Assembly (NCBI GenBank): GCA_036381595.1
Contig: DASVCN010000002.1
Span: 48,442-112,441 of the forward strand
DNA: 64,000 nt
Origin: Trueperaceae bacterium
GTDB taxonomy: Bacteria > Deinococcota > Deinococci > Deinococcales > Trueperaceae
Direction: 5' to 3'
A program made the translations under genes and the position numbers. Positions 1-9,426 of the stretch are shown here, piece by piece. Position 1 is the first letter of the stretch. Every line of letters begins with the position of its first letter. The notes beneath the pieces were generated by a model. That model had not been told where the DNA came from, ran no database searches, and saw only the letters and a program-made list of their open reading frames with translations.

Positions 1-967
1 CCGCCTGGCCAGGCATCACCTCGATCTCGCGGCTGCGCAGGTCCGCTCGGAGATCCTCAGCGTCCCGGGAACCGGGTCGGGCCAGTTCATCCTCGAGGTA
101 CTCCCAGAACACCTCGTAGAGCTGGCAGCGCCCCAGGTACTCGTCGAGCGGGATGTTGAAGCGCTCGAGCAGTTCGGGGTGGTCGCGCTTGATGAACCAG
201 GGAACGTACTCGCTGAGGTGCTCGCTCGATTCGGTGACGAAGTAGCCGAACTGTCGCAGCAGCTCGTATCGCGTGCGGTTGCTGTCCGGGACGCGCTGCT
301 CGGCGAGGACCCGGCGGATCTCGGGGTAGAGGTCAATGCCGTCCTTCTCGAAGCGGAGGAAGAAGGCCAGGTGGTTTATGCCGGCGACAAGGTAATCGAT
401 CTCCGCGAGCGGCACGCCGATGTCCCTGGCCAGTAGAGCGGCCGTGTGCGGAACGCTGTGGCACAGTCCGACGGTGGCTATCGAGCCGGCCCTGGAGAGC
501 GCCCAGCAGTTCATCGCCATAGGGTTCACGTAGTTTATGTGCAGCACGTCGGGGCAGAGCCTCTCCATGTCGCGCTGCATCTCGAGGAGCACCGGGATGG
601 TTCGGAGCGCACGCATTATCCCGCCGATGCCCAGGGTGTCGCCGATCGTCTGGCGCAGGCCGTAGCGTTTGGGGATCTCGAAGTCGATGACCGTTGCTGG
701 GCGATAGCCGCCAACCTGGATCATGTTTATCGCGTAATCCGCTCCCTCCAGGGCTCGCTCCCGGTCGGTGGTGATGCGGATGTCGGCCTCCACGCCCAGC
801 CGCTGGGCGACCCGCCGGCCCAGCGCCAGGGAGTTCTCCAGCCGCTTATCGTCGATGTCGAACAGGCATATCTGCGAGCCCGCCAACTCCGGGTAGCTGA
901 GGATGTCGCCGATCAGGGTCTTCGCGAAAACGGTACTGCCGGCTCCGATGAAACTGATCTTGGTCAT
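1..967 (-). CDS. GH4 family glycosidase (alpha-galactosidase/alpha-glucosidase type), 3' part outside window
   Basis: The minus frame opens with ATG at 967 and stays open for 322 codons to the window edge, so the C-terminus is missing. The N-terminus MTKISFIGAGSTVFAKTL is the Rossmann NAD-binding loop of family GH4. GLCHS (Cys) and GINHL (His) further on match the metal-binding Cys and His of this family. GH4 enzymes hydrolyse glycosides by transient NAD-dependent oxidation at C3, and need a divalent metal. It overlaps the upstream Gfo/Idh gene by ATGA, so it is translationally coupled as the last visible gene of the sugar operon. Exact substrate is not readable; an alpha-galactosidase (MelA) or alpha-glucosidase subtype is likely. 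Confidence 0.88.
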   Translation of the reverse strand, partial: MTKISFIGAGSTVFAKTLIGDILSYPELAGSQICLFDIDDKRLENSLALGRRVAQRLGVEADIRITTDRERALEGADYAINMIQVGGYRPATVIDFEIPKRYGLRQTIGDTLGIGGIMRALRTIPVLLEMQRDMERLCPDVLHINYVNPMAMNCWALSRAGSIATVGLCHSVPHTAALLARDIGVPLAEIDYLVAGINHLAFFLRFEKDGIDLYPEIRRVLAEQRVPDSNRTRYELLRQFGYFVTESSEHLSEYVPWFIKRDHPELLERFNIPLDEYLGRCQLYEVFWEYLEDELARPGSRDAEDLRADLRSREIEVMPGQA

Positions 968-1920
968 CGCTCTCCACTCCCATGTTCCCCCGCTGCTTCG
1001 GCAACATCTAATACGAGCTCGTGGGTCTTCATCGCATCAGCGTAACTGCTGTGGACGAGCGACGGATCGCCGGCTCCTACGGCCTGCAGGAACGCCCGGT
1101 CCACCGCTTCGAACGGGTCGTTCCCCGTGATCTCCTCGCGGCGCCCCTTCGCGTCAGAGTAGATGACACTCTCCCGCGTGAGCGTCACGAGTAGCCCTTG
1201 GCAGATCAACTGGAGCCCAACGAAGCCCGTCCAAGGAAGGAGGCTGGTAGCGGTGAAGTTCCCGAGCGCACCGCCTTGGAAGCGGAGGGTAGCCGCCGCG
1301 GCGACAGCGACGTTCGCCTCGGGAAAGTCGGAGCGCTCGTTGTCACCGACCGCGGCATGGAGGACAGTGGCTTCCCCGAGCAGATAGCGGGCCAGGTCGA
1401 ATAGATGCGTAGCCTGCTCGACCATCTGGCCACCGCTCAGCTCCACCCGCCGCCACCAGCCGGGCTCAGGGAGCGATCCCTGCCAACTGCCCGATACCAT
1501 CCTGGCCGGCCGCTCCTTGAGTGCCTCGCGAAGTCGAGGGAGGGTATCGAGGGCTCGCCACTGGTAGCCGACTGCCGTCACCAGGCCGGACTCCTCGACG
1601 GCGCGGGCGATCCGACGGGCTGTCTCTCTGTCGGCCGAGAGCGGCTTCTCCACGAACATGGGGATACGTCGTTCGATGAGGGCGAGTTCGATCTCGCCAT
1701 GGGCGTGGGGTGGCACCGTAACCCAGACGGCGTCGAGGTCGCCGTCGGCCAGCAAGTCGTCCAGGCTTTCGAACGGCCTGCCGCCCCAGCGCGAGGCCGC
1801 ACCGCGGGCGCTCTGGGGATGCCTCGCAAGGTGGCCTGCGATCTCGACGCCGGGTTCTTTGCCGAGCGCCTCGAGGTGACGGGCGGCGATCCCGCCAGCC
1901 CCTATCATGGCGATCCTCAC
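964..1920 (-). CDS. Gfo/Idh/MocA family oxidoreductase
   Basis: 318 aa. The N-terminal Rossmann motif is MRIAMIGAGGIAARHLEAL. The EKPLS motif (about residue 93) and a GYQWR segment are the usual signature of Gfo/Idh/MocA NAD(P)-dependent sugar or polyol dehydrogenases. The protein is cytoplasmic and has no signal peptide. It overlaps its neighbours by 4 bp on both sides (ATGA), so it is tightly coupled to the MDR dehydrogenase upstream and the GH4 glycosidase downstream. By context it probably oxidises or reduces a sugar or glycoside taken up by the operon's transporter. The substrate cannot be read from the sequence. Confidence 0.87.
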   Translation of the reverse strand: MRIAMIGAGGIAARHLEALGKEPGVEIAGHLARHPQSARGAASRWGGRPFESLDDLLADGDLDAVWVTVPPHAHGEIELALIERRIPMFVEKPLSADRETARRIARAVEESGLVTAVGYQWRALDTLPRLREALKERPARMVSGSWQGSLPEPGWWRRVELSGGQMVEQATHLFDLARYLLGEATVLHAAVGDNERSDFPEANVAVAAAATLRFQGGALGNFTATSLLPWTGFVGLQLICQGLLVTLTRESVIYSDAKGRREEITGNDPFEAVDRAFLQAVGAGDPSLVHSSYADAMKTHELVLDVAEAAGEHGSGER

Positions 1921-3029
1921 GTCGTGTCCCTGCGATCTTCAGAACCGGCGGTGAAGTCGAGCACTACCTGGAGCGCCTTGCCCGGCTGCTCATCCAACTG
2001 CCTGTACGCCTCGGCGGCGCTCTCGGCCGGAACCACCCGGGAGATCAGCTGTTCGAGTCGCAATACCCGCTCGAGCTGCAGCCGCATGACGGTAGAAGCC
2101 AGGCGAAGCCGATCCCAACGGCCGCTTAGCTCCGGCGCCACACCGGATATCTGGGAGCAGCGGAGCTCGATGCGGTTGTGGTGGAACTCCTCGCCCAGGA
2201 AGAGCTCTTCTGCCCCACCCTGGTAGAACCCCATCGCAACTGTCCGAGCCGAGTAGGCCGTGGCGCGGATGGCGTCGTGGAGGGCGGCAGCCGAGCCGCT
2301 CACCTCGATCGTCACGTCCGCGCCTCGGCCGCCGGTGAGTTCCTTGACCCGCACGGCCACGCCGCCTTCGGTTGCGTCCAGTGCGGCGTCCACCGCGCCA
2401 CCCTCTCGGGCGAGCCTTAGCCGGCTGCCATCCAGGTCGACCCCGATCACCCGAGCGCCCGCCGCTTTCGCCAGCTGAGCGACGATCTGGCCCAGGACAC
2501 CCAGACCGAATACGGCAACCGTTTCGCCCACCCTCGGGTTTGCGTCGTGGATGCCGTTCAGGGCGATTGAACCGATGTGGGAAAAGATCCCGAGGATGGG
2601 CTCGAGCCCCTGGGGGAGGAGTCGTCCGAAGGCGTACTGGCCGTCGAGTACGGCTGTGCTGCGGTGGCCCCAGGTTCCGTACACCACTGCGCCCAACTCA
2701 GGCGCCAGGGACTCTCGGCCAGGTTCGACTCCGGGGCCGAGCTCGACCACCTTCCCCACCTCCTCATACCCCCAACTGCGTAACGGGTACGACTCGCTCG
2801 CCAGACCACCCCCCTGGAAGAGCCGCATCTGCTGGTCCCACCTCTTATGGAGATATGGGTTGGTTCCCCGGTAAGCCGTGAGTTCGGTCCCCGCACTGAT
2901 TCCCGAGTAGAGGGTCCGAACCCGCACCTGCCCGCGGGCGAGCGGAGCATCGGGCACCTCCTCCAGTACCACCTGGCGGGGGCCCAGGAGGGAAACTAAC
3001 TGGGCCACGCACTGTCCTCGGTCCGCCAT
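1917..3029 (-). CDS. Medium-chain dehydrogenase/reductase (zinc-binding dehydrogenase family)
   Basis: 370 aa. It has an N-terminal GroES-like domain and a Rossmann domain with VAVFGLGVLGQIVAQLAKAAG at about residues 170-190. Where classical zinc alcohol dehydrogenases have a catalytic Cys (CGxD), this protein reads SGISAGTE, a Ser-containing motif also seen in BchC-like MDR proteins. Catalytic zinc is therefore probably not bound in the usual way. It precedes and overlaps the Gfo/Idh gene (ATGA). MDR plus Gfo/Idh pairs also occur as fused bidomain oxidoreductases, so the two may act on one substrate in successive redox steps (inference). Confidence 0.82.
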   Translation of the reverse strand: MADRGQCVAQLVSLLGPRQVVLEEVPDAPLARGQVRVRTLYSGISAGTELTAYRGTNPYLHKRWDQQMRLFQGGGLASESYPLRSWGYEEVGKVVELGPGVEPGRESLAPELGAVVYGTWGHRSTAVLDGQYAFGRLLPQGLEPILGIFSHIGSIALNGIHDANPRVGETVAVFGLGVLGQIVAQLAKAAGARVIGVDLDGSRLRLAREGGAVDAALDATEGGVAVRVKELTGGRGADVTIEVSGSAAALHDAIRATAYSARTVAMGFYQGGAEELFLGEEFHHNRIELRCSQISGVAPELSGRWDRLRLASTVMRLQLERVLRLEQLISRVVPAESAAEAYRQLDEQPGKALQVVLDFTAGSEDRRDTT

Positions 3030-3042
3030 CGATCGGTGAGAA

Positions 3043-4374
3043 TCACGTTGACAGCAGCATATCGACGGCGAGGGCGGCGCTCCAGGAGAAACCGGCGGCG
3101 CCGCAGGCCGTCCCGTCCCTCGGGTCGTAGTACTCGACGAACCCGGAGCGGCTCACCAGCTCGATGCTGTGCTCGCGCAGCAGCCTGGCCTGCTCGTGGT
3201 GACCGTACCGCTCCAGACCGCGCGCCACCAGCCAGTTGACGTTCAGCCAGATCGGCCCGCGCCAGTAGCGACGCGGTTCGAAGTAGGGGCTGCTCTTGCT
3301 GACCGAGGGCAGCAGGTAGCGGCTGCCGTCACCGGGAGCGTACTGCCCCGGATCGAGCAGATGCTGCCGTACGAGCCTCTCCGCCTGTCTTTCGCCCGCT
3401 ATACCGGCGTAGAGGGGCATGAAAGTGGCGCAGGTGCTCTCCTCGATCTGCTTCCCTGCCCGCAGGTCGTAATCGAAGTAGAGGCCCGCCTCCTCGTTCC
3501 AGAAGCGCTCGTCGAAAGCAGCGCGGGTGTCGTTCAGCCAACTCTCCAGCTCGTCGGTCTGTTCGCCGAGCCGTCTGGCGAGCCACATGAGGTCGGCGTC
3601 GGCAGCGTGGAGGATGGAATTGAAGAGGACATCCTGGACCAGGAAGGGGGCGTGCTCGACAAGCGTGTCGTAGTCCCACCCCAGCGTCCGGTAGCGGGCG
3701 ATGAGGTACATGAACCGGTCGTAGTCCTCCTGGACGGGGCGTTCCCCTACCGCCACGTGGGTCTGGTCACGGCGCGCGAATTCTGGTGCCCGCACCTCCC
3801 CCAGATTGGCCAGGGGTGTCCGGAACCGAGTCGAGTTGTCGGTGCCCGACTCCCAGGGGTGCACGATCGCTACCAGCCCGTCGACGGCACGGACCTCGTG
3901 GAGCCAGCGGTGCCAGCGAAGGAGCGCCGGGAAAACATCCCTCGCGAACTCATCACCCTCCCGCTGGTCGCCAGCATGTTCGACGAGCGTCCGCACCGCG
4001 CTCGCGAGCACCGGTGGCTGAGTGAGCCCGGAAGTGGCCACGGGGGGCGTACCCGAGAGTTCGGAGGTGCCCCAGAACTCGGGCGTAGGGAAGTAGTCGG
4101 AGTGGCCCTCCGAGTAAACGATATGGGGCAGCATCCCGTTCTCCCATTGGGCCTCGAGGAGCGAACGAACCTCGCTTCGGGCCAGGTCAGCGTCGAGGCG
4201 ATCGAGGCCGAAGACGATGAAGGCCGAATCCCAGTTCCATTGGTGAGGGTATTGGCCCAGGCTCGGCTTGGTGAAGCGACCGGTATGGTTCCGCCTCAGC
4301 AGCGCACGGGCCTCGCCTATCAACCGGTTACGTTCGTGACCGTCGAGAGCGAGCCCTTCGCTCGTGACGCTCAT
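3043..4374 (-). CDS. GH63-like glycoside hydrolase (mannosyl/glucosylglycerate hydrolase type)
   Basis: 443 aa. It has the (alpha/alpha)6-barrel signature: QWNWDSAF at about residue 46, ENGMLPHIVY near 80, PIWLNVNWLV near 375 and EYYDPRDG near 418. This arrangement and length match the MGH1-like group (glucosylglycerate and mannosylglycerate hydrolases, GH63) rather than classical trehalase. There is no signal peptide, so it acts in the cytoplasm on imported substrate. It overlaps the downstream end of the permease gene by 4 bp. A glucosylglycerate-like or small alpha-glucoside substrate is possible; trehalase-like activity is the alternative. Confidence 0.78.
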   Translation of the reverse strand: MSVTSEGLALDGHERNRLIGEARALLRRNHTGRFTKPSLGQYPHQWNWDSAFIVFGLDRLDADLARSEVRSLLEAQWENGMLPHIVYSEGHSDYFPTPEFWGTSELSGTPPVATSGLTQPPVLASAVRTLVEHAGDQREGDEFARDVFPALLRWHRWLHEVRAVDGLVAIVHPWESGTDNSTRFRTPLANLGEVRAPEFARRDQTHVAVGERPVQEDYDRFMYLIARYRTLGWDYDTLVEHAPFLVQDVLFNSILHAADADLMWLARRLGEQTDELESWLNDTRAAFDERFWNEEAGLYFDYDLRAGKQIEESTCATFMPLYAGIAGERQAERLVRQHLLDPGQYAPGDGSRYLLPSVSKSSPYFEPRRYWRGPIWLNVNWLVARGLERYGHHEQARLLREHSIELVSRSGFVEYYDPRDGTACGAAGFSWSAALAVDMLLST

Positions 4375-5639
4375 CCTTTCACTCCGCCGGCCGTGAGACC
4401 GCCGACGAGGTACCTTTCGAACCAGAAGAAGAGCACCATCACCGGCACCGTCACGATCACCGCCCCGGCCATCAGGAACTGTCGTGGTACCTCTTGCGAG
4501 TTGAGGTTGACCATCCCGCGCGGCAGGGTGAAGAGTTCCGGCGAGTCGAGGAACATGAACGCGAAGAGGAACTCGTTCCAGGCGATCATGAATACATACA
4601 GTCCTACCGAGGCGATCGCCGGCAGGGAGAGGGGCAAGGTGATCCGCCAGATGACGCCGGCGCGAGTGCAGCCGTCTATCAGCCCGGCCTCCTCGAGGTC
4701 GGCCGGCAGAGTCTGGAAATAGCTCCTGAGCATGTAGAGGGCGACGGGGATGGTTGTCGCCGGGTAGACGATCAGCAGGCCGTAGAGGGTGTCGCGCAGG
4801 CCCACCTGAGTGAAGATGCTGTAGAGGGGCACGACCAGCACGATCGCCGGGAACATGTAGATGAGCAGGATGCTGCGGGAGAGCACGCCGCGGCCGGGGA
4901 AACGAAGCCTGGTAACGGCATACGCCCCCAGGATCGCCAGCGTGAGCGTTATGACGACCGTTGCCAGGGCAACTGTCGTGCTGTTGAGGATGTAGTGGGC
5001 GAAGTCGAACCTGACTAGCACCTCACGGTAGCCCACGAGCAGCTCCGATAGCCCGCGACCGAAGTCGACACTGAGCAGCGTGGGATCCTGCAGGTAGAGG
5101 GCGCGTGGCTTCAGGCTCGAGACGACCATGAAGTAGAAGGGGAAGATGACGATCGTGAGGAAGAACACGAAGCCGGCGCCCCGCAGGAGCCGCAACAGTA
5201 TCACCTCGAGTCTGTCGCGCCGCAGGTTGCTCAGGTCGATATCCCTCAGTCCGTAGCGAGTGAGCTGGGCCGCAAGCAGCATCGACCCGAACGCGGCAAC
5301 GAGGCTCCAGTGCAGCCCGGCCGCGCCGAGCTCCAGCGGGTCCAGAGCGTTGAGCAACAGCCAGACGAGCGCAGCGGCAAGGCCGAGAGAGAGCGTGGCC
5401 GCACGACTGCTGTTCTTGCCTCGCCTGAAAATACCGATGCCCGCACCGAGGGCCAGGCCGAGGAGAAGCGGCCATCCCAACTCCAAACGCGGTTCGAAAC
5501 GCGTGAGAATGGAGAGCAGGAAGGCGCTCACGAGCACGGTGGTGAGTGCCGAGGCGACGCCCACGACGGCAGCCGCTACGAGACCGGTCCCGATGCCTCT
5601 CCCGCTTCTTGCCGGCACGGCTGAGCTCACCCGCTGCAT
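4371..5639 (-). CDS. Carbohydrate ABC transporter permease (MalG type) with N-terminal extension
   Basis: 422 aa, longer than the usual 270-300 aa of MalG-type permeases. The C-terminal 270 residues hold the normal six-helix fold. It includes the EAA loop EEAGLIDGCTRAGVIWRITL, which docks on the ATPase. The first 140 or so residues add about four predicted hydrophobic segments ahead of the canonical first helix (FVFFLTIVIFPFYFMVVSSL). The start at 5639 shares one base with the stop of the MalF-type gene. It partners with that gene and the binding protein to import a sugar. No ATPase is encoded in the visible operon. Confidence 0.88.
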   Translation of the reverse strand: MQRVSSAVPARSGRGIGTGLVAAAVVGVASALTTVLVSAFLLSILTRFEPRLELGWPLLLGLALGAGIGIFRRGKNSSRAATLSLGLAAALVWLLLNALDPLELGAAGLHWSLVAAFGSMLLAAQLTRYGLRDIDLSNLRRDRLEVILLRLLRGAGFVFFLTIVIFPFYFMVVSSLKPRALYLQDPTLLSVDFGRGLSELLVGYREVLVRFDFAHYILNSTTVALATVVITLTLAILGAYAVTRLRFPGRGVLSRSILLIYMFPAIVLVVPLYSIFTQVGLRDTLYGLLIVYPATTIPVALYMLRSYFQTLPADLEEAGLIDGCTRAGVIWRITLPLSLPAIASVGLYVFMIAWNEFLFAFMFLDSPELFTLPRGMVNLNSQEVPRQFLMAGAVIVTVPVMVLFFWFERYLVGGLTAGGVKG

Positions 5640-6913
5640 CAGGCCTCCTCGGGGACGAACTTGAAATAGAGCACCATGAAGATCGCCAGGATGATGAAGA
5701 GTATTACGGCGGTCGCCGCCCCCGCCCCGATGTTCGCCTGGGCGAAGGCGTAGTCGTAGACGCGGATGGTGAGAGTTTCGGTCCCTGCAGCTCCGCCGGT
5801 AAGGAGGAATATGTCATCGAACTTGTTGAATGTCCAGATGAACCTGAGCAGGAAGAGCGTCGAGAGAACGCCTACCAACTGCGGGAGAGTCACCCAGCGG
5901 AACTGCTGGAAGGGAGTCGCCCCGTCGACCTCTGCCGCCTCGAACATGTCCTTGGGCATCGCCTGGAACCGGGCCAGTATGAAGAGGAAGGCGAAAGGGA
6001 AATAACGCCACGCCTCGAAGGCGATGACGGTGGAGAGCGCCAGTGGCACTTCGAACGCAACGCCGAAGAGGTTGAAATCCACGTTGCGCTGGCTGAGGAA
6101 GGATATAGGCCTGTCGAAGATGCCGTGCTCGACGGCCAGGAGGTTGAGGCTGCCACTGAACGGGTCGAGAAAGAAGGCCCAGGTGAAAGCGACGGCGATC
6201 ACCGGGGCGATGTAGGGGAAGAGGAACAGGCCACGCAGCAGGCCCTGGCCCGGGAAACTCGCGTTCAGCAGTTGGGCGGCGAAAAGGCCCAGCAGGATCG
6301 AGAAGACCGAACCTCCCACCGTGTAGACGATAGTCACCCAGAACGCCGGCCAGAACTCGCTACCGCTGAGGACGTGGCGGAAATTCTCCAGAGTGAAGTC
6401 GAGGCTTCCCAGCACGCCGATCGGGCGTCCGCTTATGTGGGCGTCGGTGGGCGAGCGCTCGTCGAGCTGGGCCTCGAAAAAATCGGGTCCCGCGAGGAAC
6501 TCGAGTTCGAGTCTGCCGATGTGCCCTCCCTCCCAGCGGCCCAAGTCGCAGCTGAGTGCTCCGGCTTCGACGCGGCATCGTTCGTCGATGGCGACCGGTT
6601 CGAGTCCGGGTGGGAGGGTGGCGTCGATCCGAACATTCGTGATCGGCCCACGCGGGCTGCTGTTCCTCAGCAGGTAGTTGAGGACGAAGTGGTCCCCCGG
6701 TTCCTCGGGCTCGCTGACCACACGTTCTCGCAGTACGGCGGTCGGTGCCCTCAGGTCGCCCAGCCGAACCTCCTTGAGGCTGATCCAGAAGTTGGCCAGC
6801 ACCGGGAAGAGCACGACAAGGAACACGATGGTGAAGGCGGGCGCCAGCATCAGCAAGGCGAGCCTCCGCTCGCGCGCCTCCAGTCCACCTCGGATTCGTC
6901 GTTCTCGGGCCAT
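5639..6913 (-). CDS. Sugar ABC transporter permease (MalF type) with an inserted beta-rich external domain
   Basis: 424 aa. TM1 (LALLMLAPAFTIVFLVVLF) is followed by a large extracytoplasmic insert at about residues 55-150. The insert has repeated hydrophobic/Pro patterns (VRIDATLPPGLEPVAI) and a Cys pair, resembling DUF11/CARDB-like beta-sandwich folds. The normal permease core then follows, with EAAEVDGATPFQQFRWVTLP as its EAA loop. E. coli MalF also has a periplasmic P2 domain between early helices, but the sequence here looks different. It is transcribed with the binding protein upstream (42 bp gap). Confidence 0.87.
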   Translation of the reverse strand: MARERRIRGGLEARERRLALLMLAPAFTIVFLVVLFPVLANFWISLKEVRLGDLRAPTAVLRERVVSEPEEPGDHFVLNYLLRNSSPRGPITNVRIDATLPPGLEPVAIDERCRVEAGALSCDLGRWEGGHIGRLELEFLAGPDFFEAQLDERSPTDAHISGRPIGVLGSLDFTLENFRHVLSGSEFWPAFWVTIVYTVGGSVFSILLGLFAAQLLNASFPGQGLLRGLFLFPYIAPVIAVAFTWAFFLDPFSGSLNLLAVEHGIFDRPISFLSQRNVDFNLFGVAFEVPLALSTVIAFEAWRYFPFAFLFILARFQAMPKDMFEAAEVDGATPFQQFRWVTLPQLVGVLSTLFLLRFIWTFNKFDDIFLLTGGAAGTETLTIRVYDYAFAQANIGAGAATAVILFIILAIFMVLYFKFVPEEA

Positions 6914-6955
6914 ATGAGCGTACCGGTGGGACGTGTTGACGTCCCACCGACGAAG

Positions 6956-8290
6956 CTACTGCTGTAGCGCCGCGACCTCCTGCTGCATGAGTTGGGCCGT
7001 CTCCTGAGCGCTCCGTTCCCCGTCGATGAATTCGCGGACGAGTTCGGAGATCACACGGGTGCCGTAGAGCGACGACACCAGGGCTCCCTGACCCTGGCTG
7101 TAACCCCAGCGGTCGGCGTTCTCCAGTCCCGCAACTATGTCGTTGATGACCTCCTCCTCGAAGACTTCGGCCAGAGGAGCTCGCGAGGAAACGCCCACGT
7201 CCAGCTGCGACCACTGCTCGACGAACTCCCTCGAGCCCGGATCAGGGCCGCGCCGCAGCGGGAAGGTGCCTTCGGGCGCTATCGACAGGGTGTCGACATA
7301 CCCTTCGCTCATCGAGTACTCGACGAACTGCTTGGCGGCCTCCAGATCGGCATCGATCGTTATGCCGTAGTAGCGCATGTCGGCCCAGCCGGCGCCTTCA
7401 GGATTCGAAGGACCGGAGATCTGTGACACGATGCCAGTTCGGTCGGCCAGGCTCGCACCCTCGGTCTCGGCGTTGAAGACGACCGGGACCTCATCGCGTA
7501 AACCGGCGAGCTCATCGAGGATGAACGGCGACCAGATGATCATCGCGGCGTCGCCGGCGAAGTAGAGTTCCCGTGACTGCTGCCAGTAGAGGTTTCCTGG
7601 CGGGCTGGCCTCCACCAGATCCTTGTAGAACTCCAGGGTCTCGACCATCGCTTCGCTGTCCAGGGTGACATTGCCCTCTTCGTCCACCAGACGGACGCCG
7701 TTGGCCAGGGCGATGTGCTCGAAGACCTGCATCATGTAGTCCTCGTTGGGATCGGTGGCGGCGACGAAACCGTACATCTCGGGTGGATCGTGCAGCACGT
7801 CTATCGCCTCGCGGATCGCCTCGTAACTGGTGGGCGGCTCCAGGCCGTGTTCTTCGAAAAGATCGGCCCGATAGAGCAGCAACTGGGTCCAGCCGCTGTG
7901 GGGAACAGCCGCGTATCCGCCCTGGAATGCGACCAGGTCGAGGGAGCCCTCTACGAAGGTATCCTCGCCCAGATCGAGGACGACATCGGTGGCGGCGAAG
8001 GTATCGAGTATGCCTTCCTGAGCCCAGCCGATGGTCCGGGAGAGGGGGTGGAAGATGACGTCGGGCAACTCTCCCGCCGCGAAGGCGGCTGTCGCGCGCT
8101 CGCCCATCGCGCTCTCGGTCACAGGCACCACCTCGACGCCGATCCCCGTCTGCGCTTCGAAATCGGAAGCGATCCGATTCTGGATCTCCAGGCGTTCCGG
8201 CTGCTCCTCGGTCGTCCACAGGGTTATCTGCTGCGCCTGTGCGAGGCCGAATAGCAGGAGTAGTAGTACCGCGGTTCGGATGGTCTTCAT
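6956..8290 (-). CDS. ABC transporter extracellular sugar-binding protein (family 1)
   Basis: 444 aa. It carries a clear Sec signal peptide (MKTIRTAVLLLLLFGLAQA-Q) and then ITLWTTEEQPERLEIQ, the usual start of MalE/UgpB-type solute-binding proteins. There is no lipobox Cys, so it is secreted or otherwise retained. It binds an oligosaccharide or sugar for the two permeases downstream. It lies 38 bp after the LacI-family gene, without room for a separate strong promoter, so it is probably co-transcribed with it. Confidence 0.9.
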   Translation of the reverse strand: MKTIRTAVLLLLLFGLAQAQQITLWTTEEQPERLEIQNRIASDFEAQTGIGVEVVPVTESAMGERATAAFAAGELPDVIFHPLSRTIGWAQEGILDTFAATDVVLDLGEDTFVEGSLDLVAFQGGYAAVPHSGWTQLLLYRADLFEEHGLEPPTSYEAIREAIDVLHDPPEMYGFVAATDPNEDYMMQVFEHIALANGVRLVDEEGNVTLDSEAMVETLEFYKDLVEASPPGNLYWQQSRELYFAGDAAMIIWSPFILDELAGLRDEVPVVFNAETEGASLADRTGIVSQISGPSNPEGAGWADMRYYGITIDADLEAAKQFVEYSMSEGYVDTLSIAPEGTFPLRRGPDPGSREFVEQWSQLDVGVSSRAPLAEVFEEEVINDIVAGLENADRWGYSQGQGALVSSLYGTRVISELVREFIDGERSAQETAQLMQQEVAALQQ

Positions 8291-8328
8291 TCTGCTGCCT
8301 CCTTGAGTGCTCGGTCGCTCACGGATCG

Positions 8329-9369
8329 TTATCTGACTCTTACGCTCGGATTCGTCTCACCTCCCTGGGAACGGGCCAACCCCCGACTGGACTCGCGTTC
8401 GATCAGGCGGGGAGCGACGACGATGCGCTGGACCTCGTCTTCACCCGCCAGAGCAGCTAATACTCGCCTGGCCGCCTCGCGGCCCATGGTTCGCGCCGGT
8501 TGGCGTACGGTCGTGAGCGGCGGGTCGAGGTAAGCCGACCAGGGGAGGTCGTCGAACCCCACCACCGCCAGGTCCGCCGGTATGGACAGGCCGCGCTCGC
8601 GAGCGGCTCGATAGACACCGACTGCCACCCTGTCGTTGGTGCAGACGACGGCAGTGGCCGAGACTGTGCCGAAGATCCTCTGCGCCGCTTCGCGTCCACT
8701 CTCCTCTCTGGAGTCGCTCTCCACGAGCGCGGCGGGCTGGAGGCCGCGATCCCCCACCAGCTCGATGAAGCTCTGCCGTCGCTCTACCCCGTCGCGTCTT
8801 ATCCCGGCGATGTGAGCGATCCGGGTGTGGCCGAGAGCCACCAGGTGATCGACGGAGGCCGCAACGCCAGCACGGTTGTCGATGGCAAGGGTCGTGAAAT
8901 CATCGGCGTCGGTTGGCAGCTCACGTTGGACGAGGACGGTGGCGGGGCCACCTCGTAGAAGCGCCTCCAGCCGCCTCGGCTCGAGTTGGCTTCCGATGAG
9001 GACGAGGGCGTCCACCTGGCGGGCGAGTAGCAGTTCGAGTGCAGCGGCTTCCTGCTCGAGGCTGCGGTTGTCGGTCACCATCATGTAGTGCATGCCAAGA
9101 GGTTCGAGCACGTCCTCGATCCCCCGGGCCATCTGCGCGTAGAGTGGGCCGATGACGTCCGGGATTAGCACCCCGATAACGCCGGTCCTGCCGGTTACGA
9201 GCCCACGCGCCAGGTCATTGCGGCGGTAGTTCAGTTCAGCCACTGCCCGCTCGACCGCGGCTCTCGCCGCCTCCGAAGCTCTGCCACCGTTGAGGACTCT
9301 CGAAACGGTGGCTGTCGAGACGCCCGCAGCGTTGGCTACATCCAGAATTGTCGCGCTCCGCTTGGCCAC
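8329..9369 (-). CDS. LacI family transcriptional regulator
   Basis: 346 aa, GTG start (MAKRSATILDVANAAG). The N-terminal helix-turn-helix and hinge helix (VSTATVSRVLNGG, then YRRNDLARGL) are followed by a periplasmic-binding-protein-like effector domain. It is the first gene of the leftward sugar operon. A perfect GTAAACGTTTAC palindrome lies 58 bp upstream of its start, so it probably represses its own operon until a sugar binds. Confidence 0.93.
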   Translation of the reverse strand: MAKRSATILDVANAAGVSTATVSRVLNGGRASEAARAAVERAVAELNYRRNDLARGLVTGRTGVIGVLIPDVIGPLYAQMARGIEDVLEPLGMHYMMVTDNRSLEQEAAALELLLARQVDALVLIGSQLEPRRLEALLRGGPATVLVQRELPTDADDFTTLAIDNRAGVAASVDHLVALGHTRIAHIAGIRRDGVERRQSFIELVGDRGLQPAALVESDSREESGREAAQRIFGTVSATAVVCTNDRVAVGVYRAARERGLSIPADLAVVGFDDLPWSAYLDPPLTTVRQPARTMGREAARRVLAALAGEDEVQRIVVAPRLIERESSRGLARSQGGETNPSVRVR

Positions 9370-9426
9370 TCGCCCCTGCTCTCGCTATCAGGATCCAAAG
9401 CGCCTGCGTTCTTGCCCGGATGGCAC

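Noticed and set aside
3169..4722. 517-codon plus-strand frame
   Set aside because: Antisense to the GH63-like hydrolase and permease genes; no recognisable domain.
5546..6967. 473-codon plus-strand open frame antisense to the two sugar permeases
   Set aside because: Full of Glu/Arg/Gly runs without domain features; a shadow of GC-rich minus-strand genes with clear permease motifs.
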